A stretch of DNA of 64,000 bases from Phyllobacterium zundukense (GCF_002764115.1 NZ_CP017941.1:62001-126000), one strand, 5' to 3'. Counted from the stretch's first letter, positions 1-8,330 are shown. Program-made: numbers and translations. The notes: generated by a model not told the origin, from the letters alone.

Positions 1-503
1 AACAGTTTGAGCGAAAATTCCTGAGCAACTACAAAGCATTCTACTGGCAGAGCCCAGCAGGGTTGATGACCAGCTGGTATGACTATGCCAGCAAGTGGAT
101 GTTTGAAGACAAGACGGATTACGATCCTCCGCGCGCCGCACGCGCTTATGCGATGCTGGCATCGGTTTATCATGACGCGTTCATCGCAAGCAACGATGGC
201 AAATACGCATACTGGTATCTGCGGCCGCACCAGCTTGACCCGAACATTACCCCGCTGTTCCCAGCGCCGAACTTTCCCAGCTATCCCTCGAACCACTCCA
301 CGCTCTCGACCGCGCGATGCGAAGTTCTGGCCTCTCTGTTCCCGAACCACGCCGAGTTCATCCGCGCGATTGGCAAAGAGGCAGGCGACTCCCGCATCTG
401 GGCCGGAATCCACTACGAAATGGACAACCAGACTGGTGTGGTACTCGGCAAGGCAGTCGCGGGGAAATTCATCGAGCGCGCAAAGACCGACGGAGCAGAC
501 TAG
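1..503 (+). CDS. PAP2 / vanadium-haloperoxidase-like phosphatase, C-terminal part
   Basis: The reading frame is open from base 3 to the stop at 501-503 and its start lies left of the window, so only the last ~166 residues are seen. It carries the two C-terminal signature motifs of the PAP2/vanadium-dependent haloperoxidase fold: PSNHS (histidine after Pro-Ser) and SRIWAGIHYEMD, matching the SR-x4-GxHxxxD pattern with the histidine that carries the phospho- or vanadyl-intermediate. The family includes secreted acid phosphatases and haloperoxidases; which activity this one has cannot be told without the N-terminal half. An ATG at 63 is internal. The IS6-like element begins 33 bp after the stop, so the gene end itself looks intact. 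Confidence 0.8.
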   Translation, partial: QFERKFLSNYKAFYWQSPAGLMTSWYDYASKWMFEDKTDYDPPRAARAYAMLASVYHDAFIASNDGKYAYWYLRPHQLDPNITPLFPAPNFPSYPSNHSTLSTARCEVLASLFPNHAEFIRAIGKEAGDSRIWAGIHYEMDNQTGVVLGKAVAGKFIERAKTDGAD

Positions 504-535
504 CTGGGTTGCAGCCGAATGGCCCCTGGTTCCAA

Positions 536-1182
536 GGATCTGTTGCACCGTTTTGGTTACTGGCAGCATGGCAAGGAAACCGTCGAATATTTTCAGAGGG
601 TTTCGATGTTCAAGGGCCGCCAGTTCGACCAATCTGTGATCCTGCTCTGCGTACGCTGGTATCTTGCCTACAATCTGAGCCTGCGCGATCTTGAGGAAAT
701 GATGGCCGAACGCGGCATTCTGGTCGATCACACGACCATCCACCGCTGGGCCGTTCGTTATTCGCCCTTGTTGCTGGAGCGCTTCAACCGGCGCAAACGT
801 TGCGTCACCGGCAAATGGTACTTCGGCCTGCCCGCCATGCGTGCTCCCGACACGCCAATCCCGGTAGACGGATCGTACTCAATTCATCCATCTCAGGAAA
901 TGCGGATTGGCGCGTCGCGCCTATTCATGCCTGATAACAATCGCATCGAACAGGATCATCGGCGCATCAAGCGCCGTGTGCGGACAATGCTCGGCTTCAA
1001 ATCGGAGACGACCGCCCGTATCATCCTCTCCGGCATCGAAATGGTCCACATGATGCGCAAACGACAGGCGAGGTACGCCTTCAATCCGAATCCATCCTTG
1101 GCTGAGCAGTTCGCGATCCTCACTGCATAGCTGTTATCGTATCAGCCTTCGTCAACCCAACTCAGCCGTTGCAACAGAACCC
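536..1182 (+). mobile_element. IS6-family element, internally deleted
   Basis: The left end at 536 reads GGATCTGTTGCACCG and the right end at 1182, read inward on the minus strand, GGTTCTGTTGCAACG: imperfect inverted repeats of the type found at IS6-family ends. The element is about 650 bp, whereas family members are usually around 800 bp, in line with the deletion in its transposase. The 8 bases outside each end (GGTTCCAA and GGCATTCT) do not match, so there is no target duplication; the copy is old, or its flanks were rearranged by IS6-type recombination. Confidence 0.75.
606..1130 (+). pseudogene. IS6-family transposase, missing its catalytic core
   Basis: The N-terminal part (FKGRQFDQSVILLCVRWYL and the DLEEMMAERG segment) and the C-terminal part (NNRIEQDHRRIKRRVRTMLG) are typical IS6/IS26-type transposase. 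Between them, after the GKWYF residues, the expected segment with the first two acidic DDE residues is replaced by unrelated residues (about GLPAMRAPDTPIPVDGSYS). The frame is open for 174 residues, roughly 60 short of family length. The third catalytic Glu region is kept (NRIEQDH). The product should be inactive. An in-frame ATG at 519 would extend it into the terminal repeat; 606 matches the family start. Confidence 0.8.
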
Positions 1183-1847
1183 GGCATTCTCGCATCGTCT
1201 GAATCCGTCGATTAGGGTCGCGGAGCGCCGCGGCGGCTAATCGAGAGTTCGGCTTCGAAAGCTAGCGATAGCTGGGTTCAGTTCGGTGTATTCCAGTGAT
1301 CGACCCCGCCGAATTGCACGCCAGACTACGCTATGGTGCTCCAGCTACCTAAATGAACTTTACGGCCTGCTTCGACCGCGCTCTAATCCACAGACGGCGT
1401 TGGATACATGGCGGAAGAACCGGACGGAGGCCAAAAGCGGCGCGAAATCAGGTGGTAGTGAACACCGCCAAATCTACGCTATCGCCGCCGATGATATCGG
1501 TCACTCCCACTCGTTTGTTTAAGCAGCATATAACGCATTGAAATCACTGGCAAATTTATTCTGACCGCGCGCAAACTCCGACACCGAGGCCGTCAAAAAG
1601 TTACGCTGTTGATTTTAAAGGGAAAATCGTCACAAAATTTATTTTGTGGTTTCGCTAACTATCGGGACCAGTCGGACGATTTTTTGCCGTCAGATCATTC
1701 GGCGGTGCACCTGCCTCTGCCTCGAAAAGTACCGTCACTTCGATCATATCACGCTTAGAATACCGATGCCATCGTCTCGGCACCGCCTTGATAGTTGCGC
1801 ATAGACTGCCGTAGTGGCGCGTAGAGTTCTATGCTCAACCTTGAAAT
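1183..1847. other. No convincing gene
   Basis: A short plus-strand frame (1286-1522) has no recognised family and no clear ribosome binding site. The stretch lies between an IS remnant and the AbiE locus and is probably degraded accessory DNA. Its one striking feature is the palindrome at 1631-1648. Confidence 0.4.
1631..1648. promoter_or_regulatory. Perfect 18-bp A/T-rich palindrome
   Basis: CACAAAATTTATTTTGTG has two exact 8-base arms around TT. It could be a dimeric regulator site or a hairpin, but no gene starts nearby (the abiEii 3' end is ~200 bp away), so its role is unknown. Confidence 0.3.
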
Positions 1848-2760
1848 CTATCCGTCGATCCAGGGACCGCCTGCCGCCCAACGCGCATTGAAAGGCGCAG
1901 CCTCATTCGTTGCAATCGTCGGCGGCATAACGAGTTCGGCGATGCGCGCCTGAATTTCCGGAAGCGGTTCAGGTGCGAGGGCGATCTCGGTTCGCCTCAG
2001 AAACGCCGCCCACTGGACTTGCTTCGCTTGTGCAAAATCTGCCGTCAGCGCCAACGGCGTCTCGATGGGAAGCGGCGTTTCACGACGCTCGAAGGTCGTT
2101 CGAATCGCTCGCGCCAGAACCTCCCCTTCAAAGGCGAAGGCGCCCGCGATGGCCCACAGATCGAAAAAATCCTTCATGCGCGAATTGAGCATGTCCAGCG
2201 CCACCATGGCCTGGAACTTCTCCGCCACAACAGTTTCGGGTGGATAGGCTCTGAGGTGCGGCGCTGGCTGTCCCAGAAGTGCAGGATATTCGATGTCGAC
2301 CGGCTCCGGTGTGATCACATCGCCGTATCCAATGTCAACATGCATGGGCAGGTGCGCGCCAGCGAGTTCGGCCACGAAGTCCAACCGCACGCCAGCGTAT
2401 TCGTCTTGCTCGCGTGCCGGGGCGGCACGCAGCGTCTCCGGCCGGAAGATTACCCCATCATCTTCAACCTGTGTGGCAAGGATTTCAACAAATATGGCGG
2501 CGATTGCAGCAGGAGCGTTCTCCCCAAAAACCGAGAAGATCTAGGTCACCGGTGGCACGGTAGGGCACAGGCGCCCACAGGCTGAACAGCATCGCACCCT
2601 TGAGGACGAAGCGATCCCGGTACGGCGAAACACTCAGACGATAGAGCACACGCTCGATGGCATAACGCGTCATAAGCAGCTGGGCGTTCTCACGACGTTC
2701 GCGAGCACGCTGAGTCAGCCGATCACGTACAGAGACGCCGATATTTTTCGGCACCTTCAT
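1848..2760 (-). pseudogene. abiEii: AbiEii-type nucleotidyltransferase toxin, frameshifted
   Basis: This is the toxin half of a type IV AbiE toxin-antitoxin pair (DUF1814 nucleotidyltransferase fold). The first 80 codons from 2760 read normally up to the nucleotidyltransferase signature RATGDLDLLGF, then the frame shifts in a run of five T followed by four G (about 2524-2532, minus sense) and ends early. One T fewer would continue as GENAPAAIAAIFVEILATQ and join the downstream frame (visible from 2390), which carries the family's middle and C-terminal parts, including PPETVVAEKFQAMV and SRMKDFFDLWAI. As written, the toxin is interrupted. A sequencing error or a slippery-run variant cannot be excluded. 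Its ATG overlaps the antitoxin stop (ATGA, 2757-2760). Confidence 0.85.
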
Positions 2761-3371
2761 GAAACCATGGCCTCGATGTAGGGACGCATTACGGTCTGGA
2801 CGCGATCGATCTCAGCGTAACGCCAAAGCTCGTTTAGCCCGGCCCGCCCCTTTCGCGATTTGATGAGGTCCCGCAGTGCTTCGATCGCAACATCGAGGCC
2901 GATTTTGTTGCGGTGCTTGAAGCAGTCGGCGACGGTCTTCGCTGGCGACGTGATTGGCACAGGCACGCCGTCGATCTGATGGGTCTCTATGCCGGCCCTC
3001 AGCGCCTCACCGCTGGCGCGGACGATCTTCAGCGAGACCGATGGATTGGTCGGCGCCCAGTCCTTTGGCCCGAGCAGCATCCACACGGCATGCGGCGTCT
3101 GGGTCGTGAGATTGTGGAATTGCAGCGCCGACAGCAGGCCGATGACCCCTTTTGGCTGTATGCGTGCGGCTTCAGCCAGGCTGGTGGCACTGGCGACCTC
3201 AGCGCTCGCCAGTTTGTAGAGGCCACGACCGACCTGCTGGAGAACTCCCTCGTCGCGCAGCCTTTGCAGATAAACACGCGGCACGCCGGCGGCATCGAAA
3301 TCGCGACCCCGCGCGATTCCTTGTCGACGTGCAACCTCCAGGGCGCGATCTCGGTGGGTTTGGGCAATCAT
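2757..3371 (-). CDS. abiEi: AbiEi-type antitoxin / transcriptional regulator
   Basis: A 204-residue protein resembling AbiEi antitoxins of type IV abortive-infection systems. The N-terminal ~75 residues form the winged-helix part (GIARGRDFDAAGVPRVYLQRL, then VGRGLYKLA), and the middle carries the family segment with SPAKTVADCFKHRNKIGLD. In characterised AbiE systems the antitoxin represses its own operon and blocks toxin action without forming a stable complex. The stop overlaps the toxin start by four bases, the usual AbiE arrangement. This gene looks intact although its partner is frameshifted, so it may now act only as a repressor. Confidence 0.85.
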   Translation of the reverse strand: MIAQTHRDRALEVARRQGIARGRDFDAAGVPRVYLQRLRDEGVLQQVGRGLYKLASAEVASATSLAEAARIQPKGVIGLLSALQFHNLTTQTPHAVWMLLGPKDWAPTNPSVSLKIVRASGEALRAGIETHQIDGVPVPITSPAKTVADCFKHRNKIGLDVAIEALRDLIKSRKGRAGLNELWRYAEIDRVQTVMRPYIEAMVS

Positions 3372-3378
3372 AATGGAC

Positions 3379-3406
3379 GTTATAAACCCTCGGTCTTAAT
3401 TTGCAA
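3379..3406 (-). promoter_or_regulatory. Candidate abiE promoter
   Basis: On the minus strand TTGCAA (3406-3401) and TATAAC (3384-3379) are 16 bp apart. The -10 ends only 7 bp before the abiEi ATG, so the transcript would be nearly leaderless. No clear binding repeat for AbiEi autoregulation was found. Confidence 0.35.
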
Positions 3407-3698
3407 TATACAAGGATTCATAACAGAAGCGACCGGATAGACGGAGGCAAGAATCATCGCGTTCAAGGAGACTATCGTACACGTTGGAGAAGATCAGGCG
3501 CCCCTCGTTGAACAGACCAACGAGATCGTGCGGCGCATCAACAAGCAGATAGGTCGCGATGTGTAGCAACTCGGCGTCAAACCCTTCGTCGTCAGGCTTG
3601 GAAACCTGCCATCCGGCTCCCTCATCGGTCGGCGAACCAAGATCGGCGAGTCTGACATGCTGCTTCCTGCTTGTTGTTGGTGTGCCGAATGGCCAACC
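3396..3698 (-). other. Open coding-like frame without a clear start
   Basis: A minus-strand frame of about 100 codons runs between stops and ends 24 bp before the abiEi start. Its middle looks protein-like (LLHIATYLLVDAPHDLVGLF, then LIFSNVYDSLLERDDS) but contains no ATG, and I do not recognise a family. It may be the 3' remnant of a gene that once preceded abiEi. Confidence 0.3.
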
Positions 3699-3745
3699 TC
3701 ATCTACTAAATTCGCAACTTTCGCCGCTAAATGACGCCAACGTGA

Positions 3746-4424
3746 TCATAGTAACTTCGGCATCAGCTTCTCTTGTTCCCACGCGAGCAGGTATTCCAGC
3801 TGTCGGCCAAGCCATTTCTCAGAAAGAGCTTCCCTGCCCCATTCCACCGTTCTGCTGGCGTATTCGCCCATCAGCCAGAAATGCCGTATCGGCACAAAAA
3901 AATGGGCCGCCTCGAAGTCGATAGGGTTTAGTCGCCGGACGGACCGATACCCTTCGACGAAGGCATGCCACAGCGAATAACCGTCCCGTTGAAGGGACGT
4001 TGACCAAAGAAATACGGCAAGATCATAGGCAAGGTAGCCTGGCCCGCCATCATCGAAGTCAAAGAAGATCGCTTCCCATTTGAAATGACCATCCGTTGCA
4101 ATCCGGGCATTGCCTCCATGACAATCGCCGTGGCATCGGACCTGTGTCAGCCCTTCGATGGCAGTGACTGCCGATGATAGCCGCACCGCTAGGTCCGACA
4201 ATGATTTCTGCGAATCTGCCGCCAATATCCCCAAGGCCGACACCGACGCGAGCGGGCGGTGCAGCAAATGGTTCAGGTCAAGTTCGTATCGACCAGAATT
4301 CCATCGCGGAAACCTGCCTGAAGCCGCGTGGATGCGGGCCATGGTCACACCTTGCGCTTTGGCGTCGTCCGCCGAATGATAACCCGGCTCTTCGCCTTCG
4401 GCATAACGGAACAGAACGGCGGAG
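3746..4424 (-). pseudogene. Aminoglycoside-phosphotransferase/SrkA-like kinase, N-terminally truncated
   Basis: The C-terminal ~225 residues of an APH-fold kinase are preserved. HGDCHGGN holds the catalytic Asp and the metal-binding Asn, and FFDFDDGG is the second metal-binding motif. The overall pattern resembles Ser/Thr kinases of the SrkA/RdoA type more than drug-specific APH enzymes. The frame stays open upstream of the first GTG (4348) through VLFRYAEG, but at about 4425 the sequence becomes a serine recombinase remnant, so the ATP-binding N-lobe (~100 residues) is missing. The fragment is unlikely to be active. It is distinct from the complete APH-like gene at 53603-54502. Confidence 0.7.
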
Positions 4425-4592
4425 CGTGTATCTTCTCAGGATCCAACGCGAGAGGACGGCCACCCTTTCGGCCACGCGCTTCGCAGCGGCCAGGCCGGCC
4501 ACGACGCGTTCCCTGGTCAATGCGCGTTCATACTGCGCAAGAGCACCAAAGATCGAAAAGAGAAGTTCGCCGTGCGGTGTTGTGTGTAGATG
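4425..4592 (-). pseudogene. Serine recombinase (resolvase/invertase) fragment, frameshifted
   Basis: The minus strand reads TPHGELLFSIFGALAQYERA then LTRERVVAGLAAAKR, the end of the catalytic domain of Pin/Hin-type resolvases. A one-base deletion follows, after which another frame reads RGRKGGRPLALDPEKIHA, the usual linker into the C-terminal DNA-binding domain. The sequence then runs straight into the truncated kinase gene. The catalytic serine end is absent upstream, where a stop lies at 4593-4595. Confidence 0.75.
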
Positions 4593-4629
4593 TCAGAGAT
4601 AATTGGCGGCCTTTTCTTCGAGATAATTG

Positions 4630-4835
4630 TCAGTTTCCGGGCCCAATGACGAGGCAGTCCTGCGCTGCATCAACAACCTCGCAGGAAACCTCTCGACCCG
4701 GTTGAGCGCCATTATTCTTTTCATCTGCGCGAAGAGCCGTTCCATGAGCCTGAAGTTGCCGCACTTGATGCGGATCACCGCGGCTAGTGCCTCGACGCCT
4801 TCAAGACGGTCTCCGGCCGAGTTGAGCAATGACAT
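4630..4835 (-). pseudogene. AAA transposition ATPase (TniB/IstB-like), C-terminal fragment
   Basis: The first 45 codons from 4835 read VEALAAVIRIKCGNFRLMERLFAQM..., resembling the C-terminal helices of AAA transposition helper ATPases (a segment of the type IVRITGGNFRLL-RL in relatives). After a one-base shift near 4690 the conserved tail reads SCEVVDAAQDCLVIGPGN followed by a stop. The Walker motifs are missing, so this is a 3' scrap. With the adjacent recombinase fragment it suggests the remains of a larger transposon. Confidence 0.5.
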
Positions 4836-4915
4836 TAATCATCGTCATCTTCATCGTCATAGCGATCCCGGTGGCGGCTCCGCTTGCGTTCGCGTTCGCG
4901 TTCGCGATCACCGCT

Positions 4916-5110
4916 TCAATCTTCAATATATACCCGACGCTTAACGTAGCGCTCGCAGTAGCCGTCGTCGCAATAAGTTTCGACAATCCGCTCGCGCACC
5001 ACGCCGTTGTTGGATGAGCTATTCGAGCTCGTATTCGACGATTGATTCCCCGCCTGGGCCGAGCTGGTAACCAGGGCCGCAACAGCAAACAGGACAAACT
5101 CGATACGCAT
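4916..5110 (-). CDS. Small secreted Ser/Asn-rich protein, with in-frame stop before a charged tail
   Basis: A 64-residue product with a signal peptide (MRIEFVLFAVAALVTSSAQA, cleavage after AQA), a Ser/Asn-rich stretch (NQSSNTSSNSSSNNG) and a Cys-containing segment (RIVETYCDDGYCERYVKRR). A good Shine-Dalgarno (AAGGAGAG) precedes the ATG at 5110. The frame stops at TGA (4918-4916) but continues in the same frame for 26 codons of Arg/Glu/Asp-rich sequence to TAA (4837-4835). The tail may be lost through a nonsense mutation. Function unknown. A larger Ser/Asn-repeat protein lies 1.3 kb upstream on the same strand (6364-6762). Confidence 0.6.
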   Translation of the reverse strand: MRIEFVLFAVAALVTSSAQAGNQSSNTSSNSSSNNGVVRERIVETYCDDGYCERYVKRRVYIED

Positions 5111-5503
5111 GGCTCTCTCCTTCGCTAGCTAGCACATTAAGCCATCGAGCCTGAACCGTCGATGAACAGCGGCGCGCGCCGGGACGATCCGTTAGAAACA
5201 GACGCAATCCGCCATGTCCGAAGAGTTGGGCAAAGGACCGCTAACCACCCTTCTGCGACCTTGCGCCGCTCGCCTTTTTTGCCTTCGCCCAGGCAGAATC
5301 GTTCAACTTGGGAACTCGGCCTAGTCGGCCCGAAGCTGCGATTTTGGCCAAACCGCAGAACCAACTTCATGAACTGTTGGCCCGGGGGTGAAAAGAGCCG
5401 TGCAATCGCGTGGTTCTATGACAGCAAAGGCTGGCTGGCTCAATACCGTTGAAAGTCAAATGTTGCTGCCAGCAGCGATGCCTTTGCCCCCAAGGCCGGT
5501 GTT
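5111..5503. other. No convincing gene
   Basis: Overlapping short frames exist on both strands (5162-5452 plus, 5137-5370 minus) but neither has a recognisable family or a good start. The minus-strand Shine-Dalgarno at its left edge belongs to the 5110 gene. Confidence 0.4.
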
Positions 5504-6217
5504 TCAGCGTTTCGCACGCGCAAACTTGCGGTACCAGCCCGTGCCGGCGATGGTGTTTCGGTAGACCCTTTCTCGTTCGCTTGCCTCTTCTTCCGTCTCC
5601 GCCCGCATCTCGCTGTCAATCGCTGCGTCAGCGCGGCGGAACGGGAAAACCTGCACCAGCGGCGTGCCCTTCTCGATGATGTGCACGCCGTCGGGACCAG
5701 TCGGAAAGAACGGGAAATGGATGTGCGCCGAATAGGTGTCGGTATCGACGATACCGGCGACCACCTCAAACACGCCGTTCGGCCGGTTAAGCGGCGGCAC
5801 GAACAGGCAACTCCATCCCGGATCCGTGCGGATCGCCCAATAGTTGTGGAGCTTGCATGGCGGCCGCGGCATACTTGGATGACCGGTTATCTGGTGCGGG
5901 CTGTGATTACTGACCATGGTCCTGTCGAATTCCCAGCCGGAGTCGACGGTCTTGCCTTCATCCTTGATTTCGAGGCGCACCTCCGCTGCCAGCGGCAGAA
6001 TCCAGCCGGTGGAAAGAGCGTCGAGAAAAGGCATGCAGCGCTTGATCGTAATGCCGTTGTCGCGCGCCCCGACATGCTCCAGATCGATGGGCGCGATCTT
6101 GCGGAACCACTCCGGCAGCACGGTCTTGGCCGGACGTGGTTCGGCGATGACGCCGAGATCCGACGGCTGGCAAAGAAAGCTGATTTTGGGCGAAGGCTTG
6201 TTGAAGCGCGTCAGCAT
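5504..6217 (-). CDS. Conserved hypothetical protein (237 aa; possibly DUF6065-like)
   Basis: The product is cytosolic-looking, with no signal peptide or membrane segment. Notable parts are PEWFRKIAPIDLEHVGARD, the motif RCMPFLDALSTGWILPLAAE (residues ~60-80), HNYWAIRTDPGWSCLFVPPLN and HIHFPFFPTGPDGVHIIEKG, followed by a charged Glu/Arg-rich C-terminus. The CMPFLDAL...G.I.PL pattern recalls an uncharacterised family I associate with DUF6065; that assignment is from memory and unverified, and no function is proposed. It lies between two Ser/Asn-rich secreted-protein genes on the same strand. Confidence 0.6.
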   Translation of the reverse strand: MLTRFNKPSPKISFLCQPSDLGVIAEPRPAKTVLPEWFRKIAPIDLEHVGARDNGITIKRCMPFLDALSTGWILPLAAEVRLEIKDEGKTVDSGWEFDRTMVSNHSPHQITGHPSMPRPPCKLHNYWAIRTDPGWSCLFVPPLNRPNGVFEVVAGIVDTDTYSAHIHFPFFPTGPDGVHIIEKGTPLVQVFPFRRADAAIDSEMRAETEEEASERERVYRNTIAGTGWYRKFARAKR

Positions 6218-6363
6218 GGCTGTTACCTGCGGTTGAGCGGTGCTGAGGCACGATTGCCGCCCGGAACGGTTCGGTCCAGGCCAATCACGCGGTCGCTGCC
6301 GCTTCGTTCATCCATTCAAAGCGAGGGCCGGGCGGACCCGACCCTCCATAAAAAAGAGCCCGA

Positions 6364-6762
6364 TTAGCGCCAGCGCCAGCGACCTCGATCCGAATCCGAG
6401 CCGTTGGAATTCGAATTCGACGAACTGTTGGAGTTCGAGTTCGATGAGCTGTTGGAGTTCGAGTTCGACGAACTGTTGGAGTTCGAATTGGACGAACTGT
6501 TGGAGTTCGAATTGGACGAGCTGTTCGAACTTGAGTTCGACGAGCTGTTGCCGGCGAACTGCTGCAACTTCTCTTCTGGGGCTTGCGCCATTCCAGGCAG
6601 CGCTGGCGCCGCAGTCTCCTGCGTGCGGAGGATACTTTTGATGCCGCCGGTCTCAATCTTCTCAGGCGCCGCGGCGGCCTGCACACCGCCAGTTACGGCG
6701 ACACCTGTTGCGGCCGTGATTGCAACGGCGAGCATCGGACCAATTCTGTGAATCATTTTCAT
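6364..6762 (-). CDS. Secreted Ser/Asn-repeat protein
   Basis: A 132-residue protein with a signal peptide or N-terminal membrane segment (residues 1-31, ending VQAAAA), a middle part with KIETGGIKSILRTQE, then ~50 residues made only of Ser and Asn in an 8-residue period (SSSNSNSN), ending in a basic aromatic tail GRWRWR. The repeats come from a 24-bp tandem array. A GGAG lies about 10 bases before the ATG at 6762. Low-complexity Ser/Asn tracts suggest a flexible exported linker or surface protein. The opposite strand is also open here (EFEFDELL repeats), but only the minus frame has a signal peptide and a start signal. Confidence 0.55.
   Translation of the reverse strand: MKMIHRIGPMLAVAITAATGVAVTGGVQAAAAPEKIETGGIKSILRTQETAAPALPGMAQAPEEKLQQFAGNSSSNSSSNSSSNSNSNSSSNSNSNSSSNSNSNSSSNSNSNSSSNSNSNGSDSDRGRWRWR
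6405..6548 (-). repeat. 24-bp tandem repeat, six units
   Basis: Six 24-bp units, beginning TTGGAATTCGAATTCGACGA on the plus strand, follow without gaps at 6405, 6429, 6453, 6477, 6501 and 6525. Later copies differ by a few substitutions and the last is the most diverged. Each unit encodes eight Ser/Asn residues of the 6364-6762 protein, so copy-number change would keep the frame and vary the tract length. Confidence 0.85.
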
Positions 6763-7033
6763 GACATTATCTCCGTTCTATCATCGCCGCTTGGGTGCGA
6801 CGTGACCTGGTCGTTTCCTTACGACCACTGAGAATAACGTGAAAATAGTGAAATAGTCAGAACTAAAGTGAATTCTTTCCAATTTTTAACCTTGCTATAT
6901 CCGTGCTCTTACCTTCTATCGATTTTGTAACTGGTGGAACAATATTTTGTTATTGGAGAACAATACATGGCTTGCATTGTTTTTTGCTTTTTCAGGCCGC
7001 CATTCCAAGCCAATCGACTGTGCTCCAAATGCT

Positions 7034-7066
7034 CTAGTGGTGAGAATCTAACGCTTGGTACCCTAA
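7034..7066 (+). repeat. Left copy of 33-bp inverted repeat
   Basis: CTAGTGGTGAGAATCTAACG and the following 13 bases match the reverse complement of 8478-8510 at 30 of 33 positions. Confidence 0.8.
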
Positions 7067-7298
7067 GCGGAATACCGGTTCCGACCCCAAGCGGAAGTTC
7101 GCTCGCCCTCGGTTGAACTCACACCCATGACCCATTTCGGGCCTTCATGCCGGGACGTGACCGATTGCTGCGGATCTCTGTGTCGATCCGGCGATGCAGC
7201 CGAGACTTAGCCGTCGCCATAGAGTTTCGGCCGGAATTACCGTATCGTCAGTTGGAAGGTCGCGTGACGCGTTCCTGCACGCTGGAGGCGCAAGGACA

Positions 7299-8330
7299 AT
7301 GGGGGGGCTTGACGACGACCGCTTGGCGCTGGACCTCCTCATTCGGGGTTTCCAAATATCGCGAGTGATCCGGCTCGTGGCCGACTTGGGCATCGCCGAC
7401 AGGATATTGCCGGAAGCGGTCTCCAATGTCGCGGAGCTCGCATCAGCGAGCGGTGTCCTGCCGGAGCAACTGCTGCGGGCGATGCGCGTTCTCGCTGCTT
7501 TCGGAATCTTTCGCATTGGTAGTGACGGCACGGTCACCCATACGCCGCGATCCCTACTGCTGCGCTCTGACGCGCCGAACAGCCTGCACTACGGCGCGCG
7601 CTTCTGGACGGGCGCCGGATCCTGGCGCGCTTGGGAGTCCCTCGACGCCGCGCTCCACGGCAAGGTTCCGCACGAAGTGGCGTGGGGGACGAGTCGTTTC
7701 GACTACCTCCGCAACACTCCCGACGAGGCCCGCGTCTTCGACGCGTTCATGGCCAACTTTCCGGATAACCGCCACAGTGCCGTCGCAGCCGCCTATGACT
7801 TCTCGAAGGCCCATCTGATTGTCGATATCGGGGGCGGCAATGGCGAGGCTTTGCGTCGCATACTAGCTCTCTACCCTGCAGCGCGCGGCATCATCTTTGA
7901 CAGGACGGACGTGGTCGCGGCCATTCCGCCTGACGAGCTCGCCGATGGTCGCATAACCACCCAGGGCGGCAGCTTTTTCGATAGCGTGCCGACCGATGCT
8001 GATCTCTACCTGCTTGTTCGCGTGCTGCACGATTGGGCGGATGAGGACGCATCGCGGATTCTCCGATTGTGTCTGGCAGCCATGCGGACTGGCGCCCGTT
8101 TGCTCGTGGTCGAAGGGCTCATCGATCCTGACCCGTCGCGCGGGCCAGCAACGGAATACATGATCGACATGCAGATGATGGCCATGTTCGGCAACGCGCG
8201 CGAGCGAACCGAGGCCGAGTTTCGCGAATTGCTGTCCGGTGCGGGCTTCGACCTCACACGCGTGATCGCGACGGCTTCCCCCGTCGCCATTCTGGAGGCG
8301 GTCCCCCGCTTGGAACCGCAGAACGGCTAG
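7299..8330 (+). CDS. SAM-dependent O-methyltransferase (family 2)
   Basis: A 343-residue protein of the O-methyltransferase/hydroxyneurosporene methyltransferase type. Residues 10-80 form the winged-helix dimerisation domain (GFQISRVIRLVADLGIADRI). Residues 174-184 (LIVDIGGGNGE) are the SAM-binding motif I, and VLHDWADEDA near residue 240 carries the His-Asp pair typical of the catalytic base. The substrate is unknown; relatives methylate small aromatic or polyketide hydroxyls. The ATG at 7299 is preferred over an upstream frame opening at 7194 because AAGGA lies just before it and the family homology begins there. It lies alone between 33-bp inverted repeats, suggesting it was acquired as a unit. 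Confidence 0.85.
   Translation: MGGLDDDRLALDLLIRGFQISRVIRLVADLGIADRILPEAVSNVAELASASGVLPEQLLRAMRVLAAFGIFRIGSDGTVTHTPRSLLLRSDAPNSLHYGARFWTGAGSWRAWESLDAALHGKVPHEVAWGTSRFDYLRNTPDEARVFDAFMANFPDNRHSAVAAAYDFSKAHLIVDIGGGNGEALRRILALYPAARGIIFDRTDVVAAIPPDELADGRITTQGGSFFDSVPTDADLYLLVRVLHDWADEDASRILRLCLAAMRTGARLLVVEGLIDPDPSRGPATEYMIDMQMMAMFGNARERTEAEFRELLSGAGFDLTRVIATASPVAILEAVPRLEPQNG

Noticed and set aside
2524..2532. Programmed ribosomal frameshift in abiEii
   Set aside because: The run is not a classic slippery heptamer with a downstream stimulator, and AbiEii toxins are not known to use one; error or mutation is simpler.
6405..6548. CRISPR array
   Set aside because: The units are contiguous 24-bp tandem repeats without spacers and encode a Ser/Asn tract. 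No cas genes occur and no other spaced repeat array was seen.
6404..6751. Plus-strand EFEFDELL-repeat protein
   Set aside because: It is the reverse reading of the 24-bp array. The minus frame has a signal peptide and a Shine-Dalgarno; the plus frame has neither.
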